DNA of 10,671 nucleotides, taken from contig QMUF01000045.1 in assembly GCA_003663525.1 (NCBI GenBank), forward strand, positions 1 to 10,671, written 5' to 3'. The position numbers were made by a program, and so were the translations under genes. Below, one piece after another: positions 5,307-10,671 of this stretch. The notes beneath the pieces are model-generated. The model was not told the DNA's origin. It saw only the letters and a list, made by a program, of their open reading frames with translations, and did not search any database. The DNA is from Thermococci archaeon. Lineage in GTDB: Archaea > Methanobacteriota_B > Thermococci > Thermococcales > Thermococcaceae. Every line of letters starts with the position of its first letter. The first letter of the stretch is position 1.

Positions 5307-5361
5307 GCGGATGATGACCAACTTGGGCTGATTGATGAAGAACCCTATGAGCACTGACGCC
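5307..5361 (+). ncRNA. Box C/D guide sRNA (2'-O-methylation guide)
   Basis: All four boxes are present in order within 55 bases: box C ATGATGA (5311-5317), box D' CTGA (5328-5331), box C' TGATGA (5333-5338) and box D CTGA (5354-5357). Short complementary ends GCG (5307-5309) and CGC (5358-5360) close the kink-turn. The D' guide is CCAACTTGGG (5318-5327) and the D guide AGAACCCTATGAGCA (5339-5353). Such RNAs bind L7Ae, Nop5 and fibrillarin and direct ribose methylation opposite the fifth guide base from box D or D'. The predicted targets contain CCCAAGUUGG and UGCUCAUAGGG. The D'-C' spacing is unusually short and the D guide is a little long. The 3' end overlaps nob1 in antisense by 17 bases, and a promoter sits at the right distance. 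Confidence 0.82.
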
Positions 5362-5830
5362 TTTTCCTCTTCTTTTTGGGAAGAAGCCTAACCTTGCTCC
5401 CACAATCAGGACAAACATCATCAGGAGGCTGAGTTTCAAACTTCTTTCCACATCCTACACAGACATAACGCCATTTTATCACTTTCTTTATCCCCTTTTT
5501 CAATGTTCTGAACTTTAGACCCAGAAGAGTCGCAATATTTTGGAGGTTGTAATCATCAGTAAAAAGTTCCCCTTTAAGTTCATAGGCTAGAGCCAGTATT
5601 TCAATATCAGCATCACTTAATTCTCCAAGTTCACCAGTTTCAAGGGCCTTTTCTTTAATTTTTTCAATGCTATCCTTTGAGGGCACCATAACTTTAACTT
5701 TACCTGCACTAATGAGACTTTCCAGTAAAAGTCTCGATTCTGGGTCTTTAACCTCCCCAATTACTTTTGGAGTTGTAACGCCCTCTACATCAATACCCTG
5801 GATAAATATGGCTGCATCTATAATCAACAT
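5345..5830 (-). CDS. nob1: Nob1, PIN-domain endonuclease for 16S rRNA 3'-end maturation
   Basis: Nob1 cuts the precursor at the 3' end of small-subunit rRNA. The PIN domain (about residues 1-110) keeps its acidic metal ligands: D5 (IIDAAIF), E26 (IGEV), D73/D75 (LSDADIEIL) and D92/D93 (FTDDYN). A zinc ribbon follows with C124, C127, C140 and C143 (YVCVGCG ... DVCPDCG), and the protein ends in a basic tail (KKKRKRR). At 161 residues it has the normal archaeal length. The ATG at 5830 lies about 25 bases from the shared TATA with no ribosome site before it, so the message is probably leaderless. The 3' end overlaps an antisense C/D sRNA, another ribosome-maturation gene. Confidence 0.93.
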   Translation of the reverse strand: MLIIDAAIFIQGIDVEGVTTPKVIGEVKDPESRLLLESLISAGKVKVMVPSKDSIEKIKEKALETGELGELSDADIEILALAYELKGELFTDDYNLQNIATLLGLKFRTLKKGIKKVIKWRYVCVGCGKKFETQPPDDVCPDCGSKVRLLPKKKRKRRQCS

Positions 5831-5842
5831 GGGATTTAATTA

Positions 5843-5866
5843 GAAGAAAGAGTTAAAGGTTTATCG
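5843..5866. promoter_or_regulatory. Shared divergent promoter of nob1 and pxpABC
   Basis: On plus, AGAAAG then AGTTAAAGG (TATA centre about 5855) predicts a start near 5881, at the GGTGA site of pxpA. On minus, CGATAAACCTTTAACT predicts a start at about 5830, the nob1 ATG. One AT-rich core seems to serve both directions. Confidence 0.45.
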
Positions 5867-5892
5867 TCTCATCTATGAAGTGGTGAAAAACT

Positions 5893-6660
5893 ATGAAAAT
5901 TGACCTTAATTCAGATCTTGGGGAAAGTTTTGGAAGGTATAAGCTAGGTCTCGATGAAGAGGTTATGAAGTACATAACCTCAGCCAACATTGCCTGCGGA
6001 TGGCACGCAGGAGATCCCCTAGTAATGAGGAATACTGTGAGACTCGCAAAAGACATGAATGTTGAAGTTGGCGCTCATCCAGGATATCCTGATCTTATGG
6101 GATTTGGAAGAAGATATATGGGCCTTACAAGAGAAGAGGCCAGAAACTATATCCTGTATCAGATTGGGGCTTTATACGCATTTGTAAAAGCTGAAGGATT
6201 AACATTACAGCATGTCAAACCACATGGAGCTCTTTATAATGCTCTCGTTAGAGATGAAGAACTTACAAGAGGTGTTCTTGAAGGAATAGCTGATTTTGAT
6301 AAAAACATAATCTTCGTCGGGCTTTCTATGTCAAAACCCTTAGAAATTGCAGAAGAAATGGAACTAAAAATTGCCCATGAAGTTTTTGCCGATAGGGCTT
6401 ATAATCCTGATGGAACCCTCGTTTCACGAAGAAAACCAGGTGCGGTAATCCATAATAAAGAGGAGATAGCCGAGAGAGTTATCTCCATGGTAAAGGATGG
6501 TGGAGTAAAAGCGATCAATGGAGAATGGGTTGAACTCAAAGCAGATACAATCTGTGTCCATGGGGATAACCCAAAAGCCGTGGAGATAACAGCATACATA
6601 AGAAAACGCCTCGAAGAGGAAGGAATTAAAATAGTTGCAATGAAAGAGTTGATACGGTGA
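5893..6660 (+). CDS. pxpA: 5-oxoprolinase subunit A (LamB/YcsF family)
   Basis: PxpA is one of three subunits of the ATP-dependent 5-oxoprolinase that opens pyroglutamate to glutamate in the cytosol. The LamB/YcsF hallmarks are all here: [11 protein letters not shown] (residues 4-14), [13 protein letters not shown] (30-42), [15 protein letters not shown] (60-74) and [10 protein letters not shown] (107-116). At 255 residues it is full length. The ATG is preceded by GGTGA (5882-5886) six bases upstream, and the predicted transcript start lies just before that. It leads the operon pxpA-pxpB-pxpC, with pxpB starting four bases after its stop. The complete trio next to each other makes the assignment firm. 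Confidence 0.95.
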   Translation: MKIDLNSDLGESFGRYKLGLDEEVMKYITSANIACGWHAGDPLVMRNTVRLAKDMNVEVGAHPGYPDLMGFGRRYMGLTREEARNYILYQIGALYAFVKAEGLTLQHVKPHGALYNALVRDEELTRGVLEGIADFDKNIIFVGLSMSKPLEIAEEMELKIAHEVFADRAYNPDGTLVSRRKPGAVIHNKEEIAERVISMVKDGGVKAINGEWVELKADTICVHGDNPKAVEITAYIRKRLEEEGIKIVAMKELIR

Positions 6661-6664
6661 TCAA

Positions 6665-7357
6665 ATGCTCCCTAAGTTCAAACCCGCTGGTGATTCAGCG
6701 ATAGCTATAATCTTTGGTAATGAAATTAGCGAAGAGATAAACAAAAAAGTGCATGCCGTGGCGGAAACAATAGAACATGCTTCCCCAGAATGGCTAGTTG
6801 AAGTTGTTCCTACATATACAAGCGTCTATGTGTATTATGATCCTATTAGAATTTCCTACTCTGAGATAGCAGAGGCCCTGAAACCTTTTTTATCAGCCGG
6901 GCCTAAGAAAGAAGAAAAAAGAATAGTTAAAATACCCGTTGTCTATGGAGGAACCTTTGGCCCAGACATAGAGTTCGTTGCTCAATACAACAATCTCACC
7001 ATAGATGAAGTCATAGAGATTCACTCAAAACCACTATATAGAGTCTATATGCTCGGATTTCTCCCTGGATTTGCATATCTGGGCGGCATGGATGATAGAA
7101 TAGCAACGCCTAGACTTGAGAAACCCCGTTTAAAAGTCCCTGCTGGAAGTGTGGGTATAGCTGGGAAACAAACGGGGTGGTACGCAATAGAAAGCCCCGG
7201 AGGATGGAGACTCATAGGCAGAACTCCCTTAAAAACGTTTGACCCCCATAAAAAACCTCCAAGCATTATAAAAGCTGGAGATTATGTGAAGTTTGTTCCT
7301 ATAAGCGAAGAGGAATTTCAAGAGATTTACAAAGATGAATGGGGAGAGGAAAGATGA
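6665..7357 (+). CDS. pxpB: 5-oxoprolinase subunit B (KipI family)
   Basis: This subunit was formerly known as KipI, the inhibitor of sporulation kinase A in Bacillus. With a neighbouring pxpA and pxpC, the oxoprolinase role is the likely one. The N-terminal domain opens KFKPAGDSAIAIIFG and the conserved core spans VVYGGTFGPD (92-101), MLGFLPGFAYLGG (129-141), RLKVPAGSVGIAGKQTG (155-171) and SPGGWRLIGRTPLKTFDP (177-194). At 230 residues it is normal length. The stop of pxpA overlaps a GGTGATC ribosome site that serves this ATG. Its own TGA overlaps the ATG of pxpC, so the two subunits are probably translationally coupled. Confidence 0.95.
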   Translation: MLPKFKPAGDSAIAIIFGNEISEEINKKVHAVAETIEHASPEWLVEVVPTYTSVYVYYDPIRISYSEIAEALKPFLSAGPKKEEKRIVKIPVVYGGTFGPDIEFVAQYNNLTIDEVIEIHSKPLYRVYMLGFLPGFAYLGGMDDRIATPRLEKPRLKVPAGSVGIAGKQTGWYAIESPGGWRLIGRTPLKTFDPHKKPPSIIKAGDYVKFVPISEEEFQEIYKDEWGEER

Positions 7358-8355
7358 TAGAACTCGTCAATGTTCCTTCTTTAATTACAGTGCAGGACTT
7401 AGGAAGAAGTAAATATCAGAGTTTTGGAGTTCCCGTTAGTGGCGTGATGGATGAGGTTTCTGCAAGACTAGCAAATTATCTTGTAGGTAATGAAGATAAC
7501 ACTCCACTCCTAGAGTTCGTATTAAAAGGGCCCACCATAAAGTTCCATTCCCCGGCGGTTTTTGCGGTGGGTGGAGATGTAGAAGTAAAGCTTAATGGCC
7601 AGCCAATAAAAGCATGGAGGAGCTATTGGACAAAAAGAGGAGATATACTTGAGATAGGCATCCTTAAATCCGGAATGTATGGCTATATAGCGTTTGCCGG
7701 AGGAATTGCATGTGAACCAATTTTAGGCAGTTGTTCCACATACTTAAGAGCAAATTTTGGAAAAGCCCTAAGTTCCGGAGATAAGCTTAAACTTGGTTAT
7801 GCAATTTTAACTGGTAAAGAAGGAAAACAGCTACCAAAAGAATTTGTTCCAAAATATGAAAAGGAAAATATAGTTAGAGTTATCCTTGGCCCTCAAGAGG
7901 AACACTTCACCAAAAGAGGCATAGAGACCTTCCTAACATCAGAATATACTGTAACTTCTGAATCCGATAGAATGGGTTACCGTCTGGAAGGGCCAAAGAT
8001 AGAGCACTCTGATAAAGGAGCGGACATAATAACAGATGCAATCCCCCTTGGCTCGATTCAAGTACCAAAAAATGGAAAACCGATCATAATGCTCGCAGAT
8101 AGACAGACTACTGGAGGGTATGCAAAAATAGCCATAGTCACAAAAGTAGATATTCCAAAAGTTGCCCAAACAAGACCCGGAGAGAAAATTAGCTTCAAAA
8201 CAATCAGTGTTGAAAAAGCTCAAGAAGCTTTGAGACGACAGGAAAATCTCATGAAAGCAATAAAATTCTTTCTCCGTGGAGAAATGAGAGCATATAAAGT
8301 GAAAACTTTTGGAGAGGAGATAATAGCATTTACAAAGATAGAAAAGAAGAAGTGA
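7354..8355 (+). CDS. pxpC: 5-oxoprolinase subunit C (KipA/biotin-dependent carboxylase-like family)
   Basis: This is the third subunit of the oxoprolinase. Family marks include TVQDLGRSKYQSFGVPVSGVMD (residues 12-33), AVGGDVEVKLNG, GYIAFAGGI, LGSCSTYLRANFG, ESDRMGYRLEGP and DRQTTGGYAKIA near the C-terminal third. I start it at the ATG at 7354, inside an ATGA overlap with the pxpB stop. GGGGAGAGG (7341-7349) gives a strong ribosome site, and the product MIELVNVPSL is 333 residues. The frame also opens at 7339, which lacks such a site. The gene stops exactly where the convergent UPF0179 gene stops, the two codons together forming TGATCA. Confidence 0.95.
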   Translation: MIELVNVPSLITVQDLGRSKYQSFGVPVSGVMDEVSARLANYLVGNEDNTPLLEFVLKGPTIKFHSPAVFAVGGDVEVKLNGQPIKAWRSYWTKRGDILEIGILKSGMYGYIAFAGGIACEPILGSCSTYLRANFGKALSSGDKLKLGYAILTGKEGKQLPKEFVPKYEKENIVRVILGPQEEHFTKRGIETFLTSEYTVTSESDRMGYRLEGPKIEHSDKGADIITDAIPLGSIQVPKNGKPIIMLADRQTTGGYAKIAIVTKVDIPKVAQTRPGEKISFKTISVEKAQEALRRQENLMKAIKFFLRGEMRAYKVKTFGEEIIAFTKIEKKK

Positions 8356-8784
8356 TCATTCCTTTTCCCGCATAACACGGACAACTTTGTAGTGCTTTTC
8401 ATCACATTCAAAATCATCTGAAATTTCAAGAATCTTGACGATATCGCCCTCAAATAGACCTTCTGGCCTAGTAAGGGCCTGTTTTTCAGGATCACTGCAT
8501 TCAACAAAGCTTAATTTTATTTTTGAACCCACTATTGCAAGTCGTGGTTCCATTGCTACTTCTATTGCTGGCTCAATAACCTCAACCACTCTAACCTTAC
8601 CCTCATGTAGTGGACATGAGTGCTCTATGTTCCTAACCCGTACAACCTTGTACCTCCTTCCTGGCTCCAAATTTCCTACACAAACTCTTGCAAGCCTGCA
8701 ACTTTTACATGGGTCAGCTGGCCCATAATAAATGAATTCAACTCCCGGTTTTGCAAGCTTTTCCCCAACCAACGTGATTGTCAT
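8356..8784 (-). CDS. UPF0179 family protein, cysteine-rich, unknown function
   Basis: UPF0179 is an archaeal conserved family without an established activity. This copy has 142 residues, the usual length. It begins [21 protein letters not shown], followed by a cysteine cluster [10 protein letters not shown] (C26, C29, C35) and a further C57 (HSCPLH). These four could bind zinc or an Fe-S cluster; C96 and C127 are additional. The rest looks beta-rich. A strong GGAGGTG ribosome site lies six bases before the ATG. The gene follows egsA after a 24-base gap, so it is the second gene of that operon, though this does not prove a lipid role. Confidence 0.88.
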   Translation of the reverse strand: MTITLVGEKLAKPGVEFIYYGPADPCKSCRLARVCVGNLEPGRRYKVVRVRNIEHSCPLHEGKVRVVEVIEPAIEVAMEPRLAIVGSKIKLSFVECSDPEKQALTRPEGLFEGDIVKILEISDDFECDEKHYKVVRVMREKE

Positions 8785-8808
8785 TTTAACACCTCCTATG
8801 AAATATGA

Positions 8809-9849
8809 TCATATTACTCCAGTTATTTTGGCTGCTTTTTCAGCAGCCTCCTTTGTTAGCCCGTCCTTACCTAAGATTGTATACCTCTCAGGTCGGATAG
8901 TGTGAGCAATAGTCAAGGCTTCAATTATAAACTCTGGATCGATCTCAAGTTCATATGCATTAGTTGGTGCTCCAACCCTCTTTAAGGTTTCTCTAATCTT
9001 CTTCCAGTTGAGACCATGTAAGTAGGCCATTATTATTGTTCCGACCCCACATTGTTCTCCATGTAATGCAGGTTTTGGAACTATTGCATCCAATGCATGG
9101 CTAAATAGATGTTCAGCTCCACTGGCAGGCCTTGATGAACCTGCTATGCTCATTGCTACACCACTCGAGATGAGCCCTTTTATGGCTTTCCGAACACTCT
9201 CTTCGTTACCTAATCTTATTATGTTAGCATTCTTGATTACCATTTTGGCACTCATAAGAGACAATGAGGCAGCATACTCACTGAAATATTCTCCCTTTAT
9301 CTTATGCGCAAGTTCCCAGTCTTTCACTGCAGTCAAGTTGCTTATCATGTCTCCAACTCCTGCTGCGAGATACCGATAAGGCGCTGTTTTTATAATATTA
9401 ACATCTGCAATAACAGCTACCGGTGGCCGGGCCTTTATCGATGTCTTGGCCTCAAGATCCCTTATGGAGGCATTTGCACTTGCTATCCCATCATGAGAAG
9501 CTGTTGTAGGAAAGCTTATGAAGGGGACATCAGCTTTAAATGAAGCCAGTTTGGCCACATCGATTATGCTTCCTCCTCCAACTCCTAAAACCCAGTCCAT
9601 ATTCTCATTTCTAATAGTTTCTATGGCTTTTTGAACATTTTTCATTGAAGCTTCTTTTATGAGTAAGTTTTTCACATGGAAGAAATTCTTCAGGTACATT
9701 TCAACATCTTTTCCGGCAATCTCCTTTGTTTTCGGTCCATAGAGGATTAATACATTTTCCCCTAATTTTAATCTTTTGGCTACCTGGCTGACTTTATCCT
9801 TCAAGTCTTCCCCCAGAAGAACTTCCCTAGGTAACTCCATTAAATGCAT
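8809..9849 (-). CDS. egsA: Glycerol-1-phosphate dehydrogenase [NAD(P)+]
   Basis: The enzyme reduces dihydroxyacetone phosphate to sn-glycerol-1-phosphate, the backbone of archaeal ether lipids. The dinucleotide loop is GVGGGSIIDVAK (residues 89-100), preceded by WVL, with FPTTASHDG (113-121) following. The probable zinc ligands are D167 (GVGDMIS), H247 (GAEHLFSH) and H263 (ALHGEQCG), as in the iron/zinc polyol dehydrogenase fold. I start it at the ATG at 9849 (MHLMELPREVLLG, 346 residues). GGTGAT lies four bases upstream, and the TATA at 9881-9890 predicts a transcript start near 9860, leaving the GTG at 9861 outside. UPF0179 follows in the same operon, and a DUF63 gene diverges upstream. Confidence 0.96.
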   Translation of the reverse strand: MHLMELPREVLLGEDLKDKVSQVAKRLKLGENVLILYGPKTKEIAGKDVEMYLKNFFHVKNLLIKEASMKNVQKAIETIRNENMDWVLGVGGGSIIDVAKLASFKADVPFISFPTTASHDGIASANASIRDLEAKTSIKARPPVAVIADVNIIKTAPYRYLAAGVGDMISNLTAVKDWELAHKIKGEYFSEYAASLSLMSAKMVIKNANIIRLGNEESVRKAIKGLISSGVAMSIAGSSRPASGAEHLFSHALDAIVPKPALHGEQCGVGTIIMAYLHGLNWKKIRETLKRVGAPTNAYELEIDPEFIIEALTIAHTIRPERYTILGKDGLTKEAAEKAAKITGVI

Positions 9850-9880
9850 GAGTATCACCACTTTATTCTTAGGTTCTCAA

Positions 9881-9890
9881 AGCTTAAAAA
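9881..9890 (-). promoter_or_regulatory. egsA operon promoter
   Basis: The minus strand reads TTTTTAAGCT (9890-9881), a TATA-like element about 26 bases before a short leader that carries GGTGAT. The BRE is weak. Confidence 0.45.
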
Positions 9891-9899
9891 ATAATTGGA

Positions 9900-9915
9900 A
9901 GAAAAAGCTTTAACT
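9900..9915 (+). promoter_or_regulatory. DUF63 gene promoter
   Basis: GAAAAAGC (BRE-like) joins TTTAAC (centre about 9911). The expected start near 9937 leaves an 8-base leader beginning at the GGTGG ribosome site of the ATG at 9945. Confidence 0.5.
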
Positions 9916-9944
9916 CCTCTTGCAATATTTCCTTGGGTGGTTAA

Positions 9945-10671
9945 ATGGGAATTGGTGAAATTTTTCAAAAATACTTCATAGACCCGATACGGTATAATCA
10001 AGGCTACAATATTGTTAATACCCTTACATATGCCATTATCTTGGGTCTAGCGGCCCTTGTAGTGTATAAAGTCTTGAAAAAGCTCGGCATAAAGTATGAT
10101 AATGCATTCTTCAGGGCCCTTATACCATACATGATTTTAGGGGCCTTTGGAAGAGCTTTGACCGACGCAACTATAATCCCACGAAGTTACCTCACAGTCA
10201 CCCCTGGAATTTATTTCCTTGTGTTTATAATAACCTTCTCATCCCTCTTAATAACCCACAAAGTCTCTGAAGACTGGAGGAAAGTGTTTCTTTATTTTGG
10301 ATGGGCCCTTGTAGGAGGAGAACTTCTGCTTTTGCTGTTTAATCTCGAAAAAGTCCAGTTCAACTTTGATGCCCTAAAATACTTCATTCCCTTCGTCACA
10401 ATAGCCCTCATGACGATTTATCTGCTTTCAATAAAACTTCGTTTGGTTAAAAAGAATTCTTACCTCTTTTACGCCCACTTTTATGATGCAACGACAACCT
10501 TTGTTGGTGTTGATTTCATGGGGTATTGGGAACAGCATGTCCTTCCAAGATACTTGATGGACATTACAGGAACCGCTGCAGTGATGTATTTTCTAAAGTT
10601 TGCAGTACTAATGGTAGCTCTTTACCTCATGGAATACTTGCAAGAGACGGAAAGCGATAAAGAACTTATAG
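9945..10671 (+). CDS. DUF63 family polytopic membrane protein (C-terminus cut by window edge)
   Basis: The frame is open from the ATG at 9945 to the window edge (242 residues), with GGTGG just upstream. It belongs to DUF63, a family of archaeal membrane proteins without a known activity. Hydrophobic segments lie at about residues 24-45, 58-70, 84-104, 114-132, 147-164 and 209-229. Conserved polar stretches stand between or inside them: YNIVNTLTYA (21-30), FGRALTDA (68-75) and especially HFYDATTTFVGVDF (178-191), followed by EQHVLPRYLM (196-205). This pattern of His, Asp and Glu in a membrane protein suggests an enzyme rather than a channel, which is inference. It diverges from egsA with separate TATA boxes. 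A few C-terminal residues are probably missing. Confidence 0.85.
   Translation, partial: MGIGEIFQKYFIDPIRYNQGYNIVNTLTYAIILGLAALVVYKVLKKLGIKYDNAFFRALIPYMILGAFGRALTDATIIPRSYLTVTPGIYFLVFIITFSSLLITHKVSEDWRKVFLYFGWALVGGELLLLLFNLEKVQFNFDALKYFIPFVTIALMTIYLLSIKLRLVKKNSYLFYAHFYDATTTFVGVDFMGYWEQHVLPRYLMDITGTAAVMYFLKFAVLMVALYLMEYLQETESDKELI

Noticed and set aside
8353..8358. TGATCA formed by the abutting stop codons of pxpC and the UPF0179 gene
   Set aside because: A TGA stop facing another TGA stop with no gap gives this palindrome automatically; it shows tight packing, not a site.
8803..8814. Perfect palindrome ATATGATCATAT at the egsA stop codon
   Set aside because: Short, AT-rich and positioned between two genes of one operon, where an operator would not be expected; likely chance.
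9882..9911. Two AAGCTT sites between egsA and DUF63 as an operator
   Set aside because: Each is explained as the edge of a TATA box in opposite orientation; no extended symmetry joins them.

Overview
The window looks like chromosomal DNA of a hyperthermophilic euryarchaeon of the order Thermococcales (Thermococcus/Pyrococcus type). The reasons are the gene set (archaeal NikR, Nob1, glycerol-1-phosphate dehydrogenase, UPF0179, DUF63, archaeal ATPase, AfpA-like flavoprotein), BRE/TATA promoters about 25 bases from short leaders, GGTGA/GGAGGTG ribosome sites, GC-rich RNA genes in AT-rich DNA, and very tight gene packing. No CRISPR array, rRNA or intact insertion sequence is visible.

Left part (1-940). 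A truncated KaiC/RAD55-type ATPase (minus strand) is followed by tRNA-Thr(CGT), also minus. Directly upstream of the tRNA, with no separate tRNA promoter visible, lies a roughly 150-base GC-rich structured stretch behind its own BRE/TATA. On the minus strand it ends in a hairpin plus TAGTTCAC, which resembles the 3' scaffold of TnpB/IS605 omegaRNAs. Then come a smaller GC-rich segment and nikR, the nickel-responsive regulator (minus).

Middle (1041-5361). A 685-residue membrane-anchored protein of unknown function has an Ig-like domain and a region that may be a divergent transglutaminase/cysteine-protease fold. Its 3' end overlaps a convergent AfpA-like flavoprotein gene. That gene shares one symmetric TATA element with a divergent soluble P-type-ATPase-like HAD protein. 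The HAD gene overlaps the 3' end of a convergent archaeal AAA-type ATPase, whose promoter carries two phased dyads built from four GTAATG half-sites. Just beyond lies a box C/D guide sRNA with its own promoter; it overlaps the 3' end of nob1 in antisense.

Right part (5345-10671). nob1 (minus) and the pxpABC operon (plus) diverge from one short promoter region. PxpABC is the ATP-dependent 5-oxoprolinase. pxpC ends exactly against the stop codon of a convergent UPF0179 gene, which is the second gene of an operon led by egsA (glycerol-1-phosphate dehydrogenase, archaeal lipid backbone synthesis). A DUF63 membrane protein gene diverges from egsA and runs off the right edge.

Most content is ordinary housekeeping and metabolic DNA. 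The points worth a second look are the omegaRNA-like leader of tRNA-Thr, the C/D sRNA, the double dyad at the ATPase promoter, and the unrecognised 685-residue protein.
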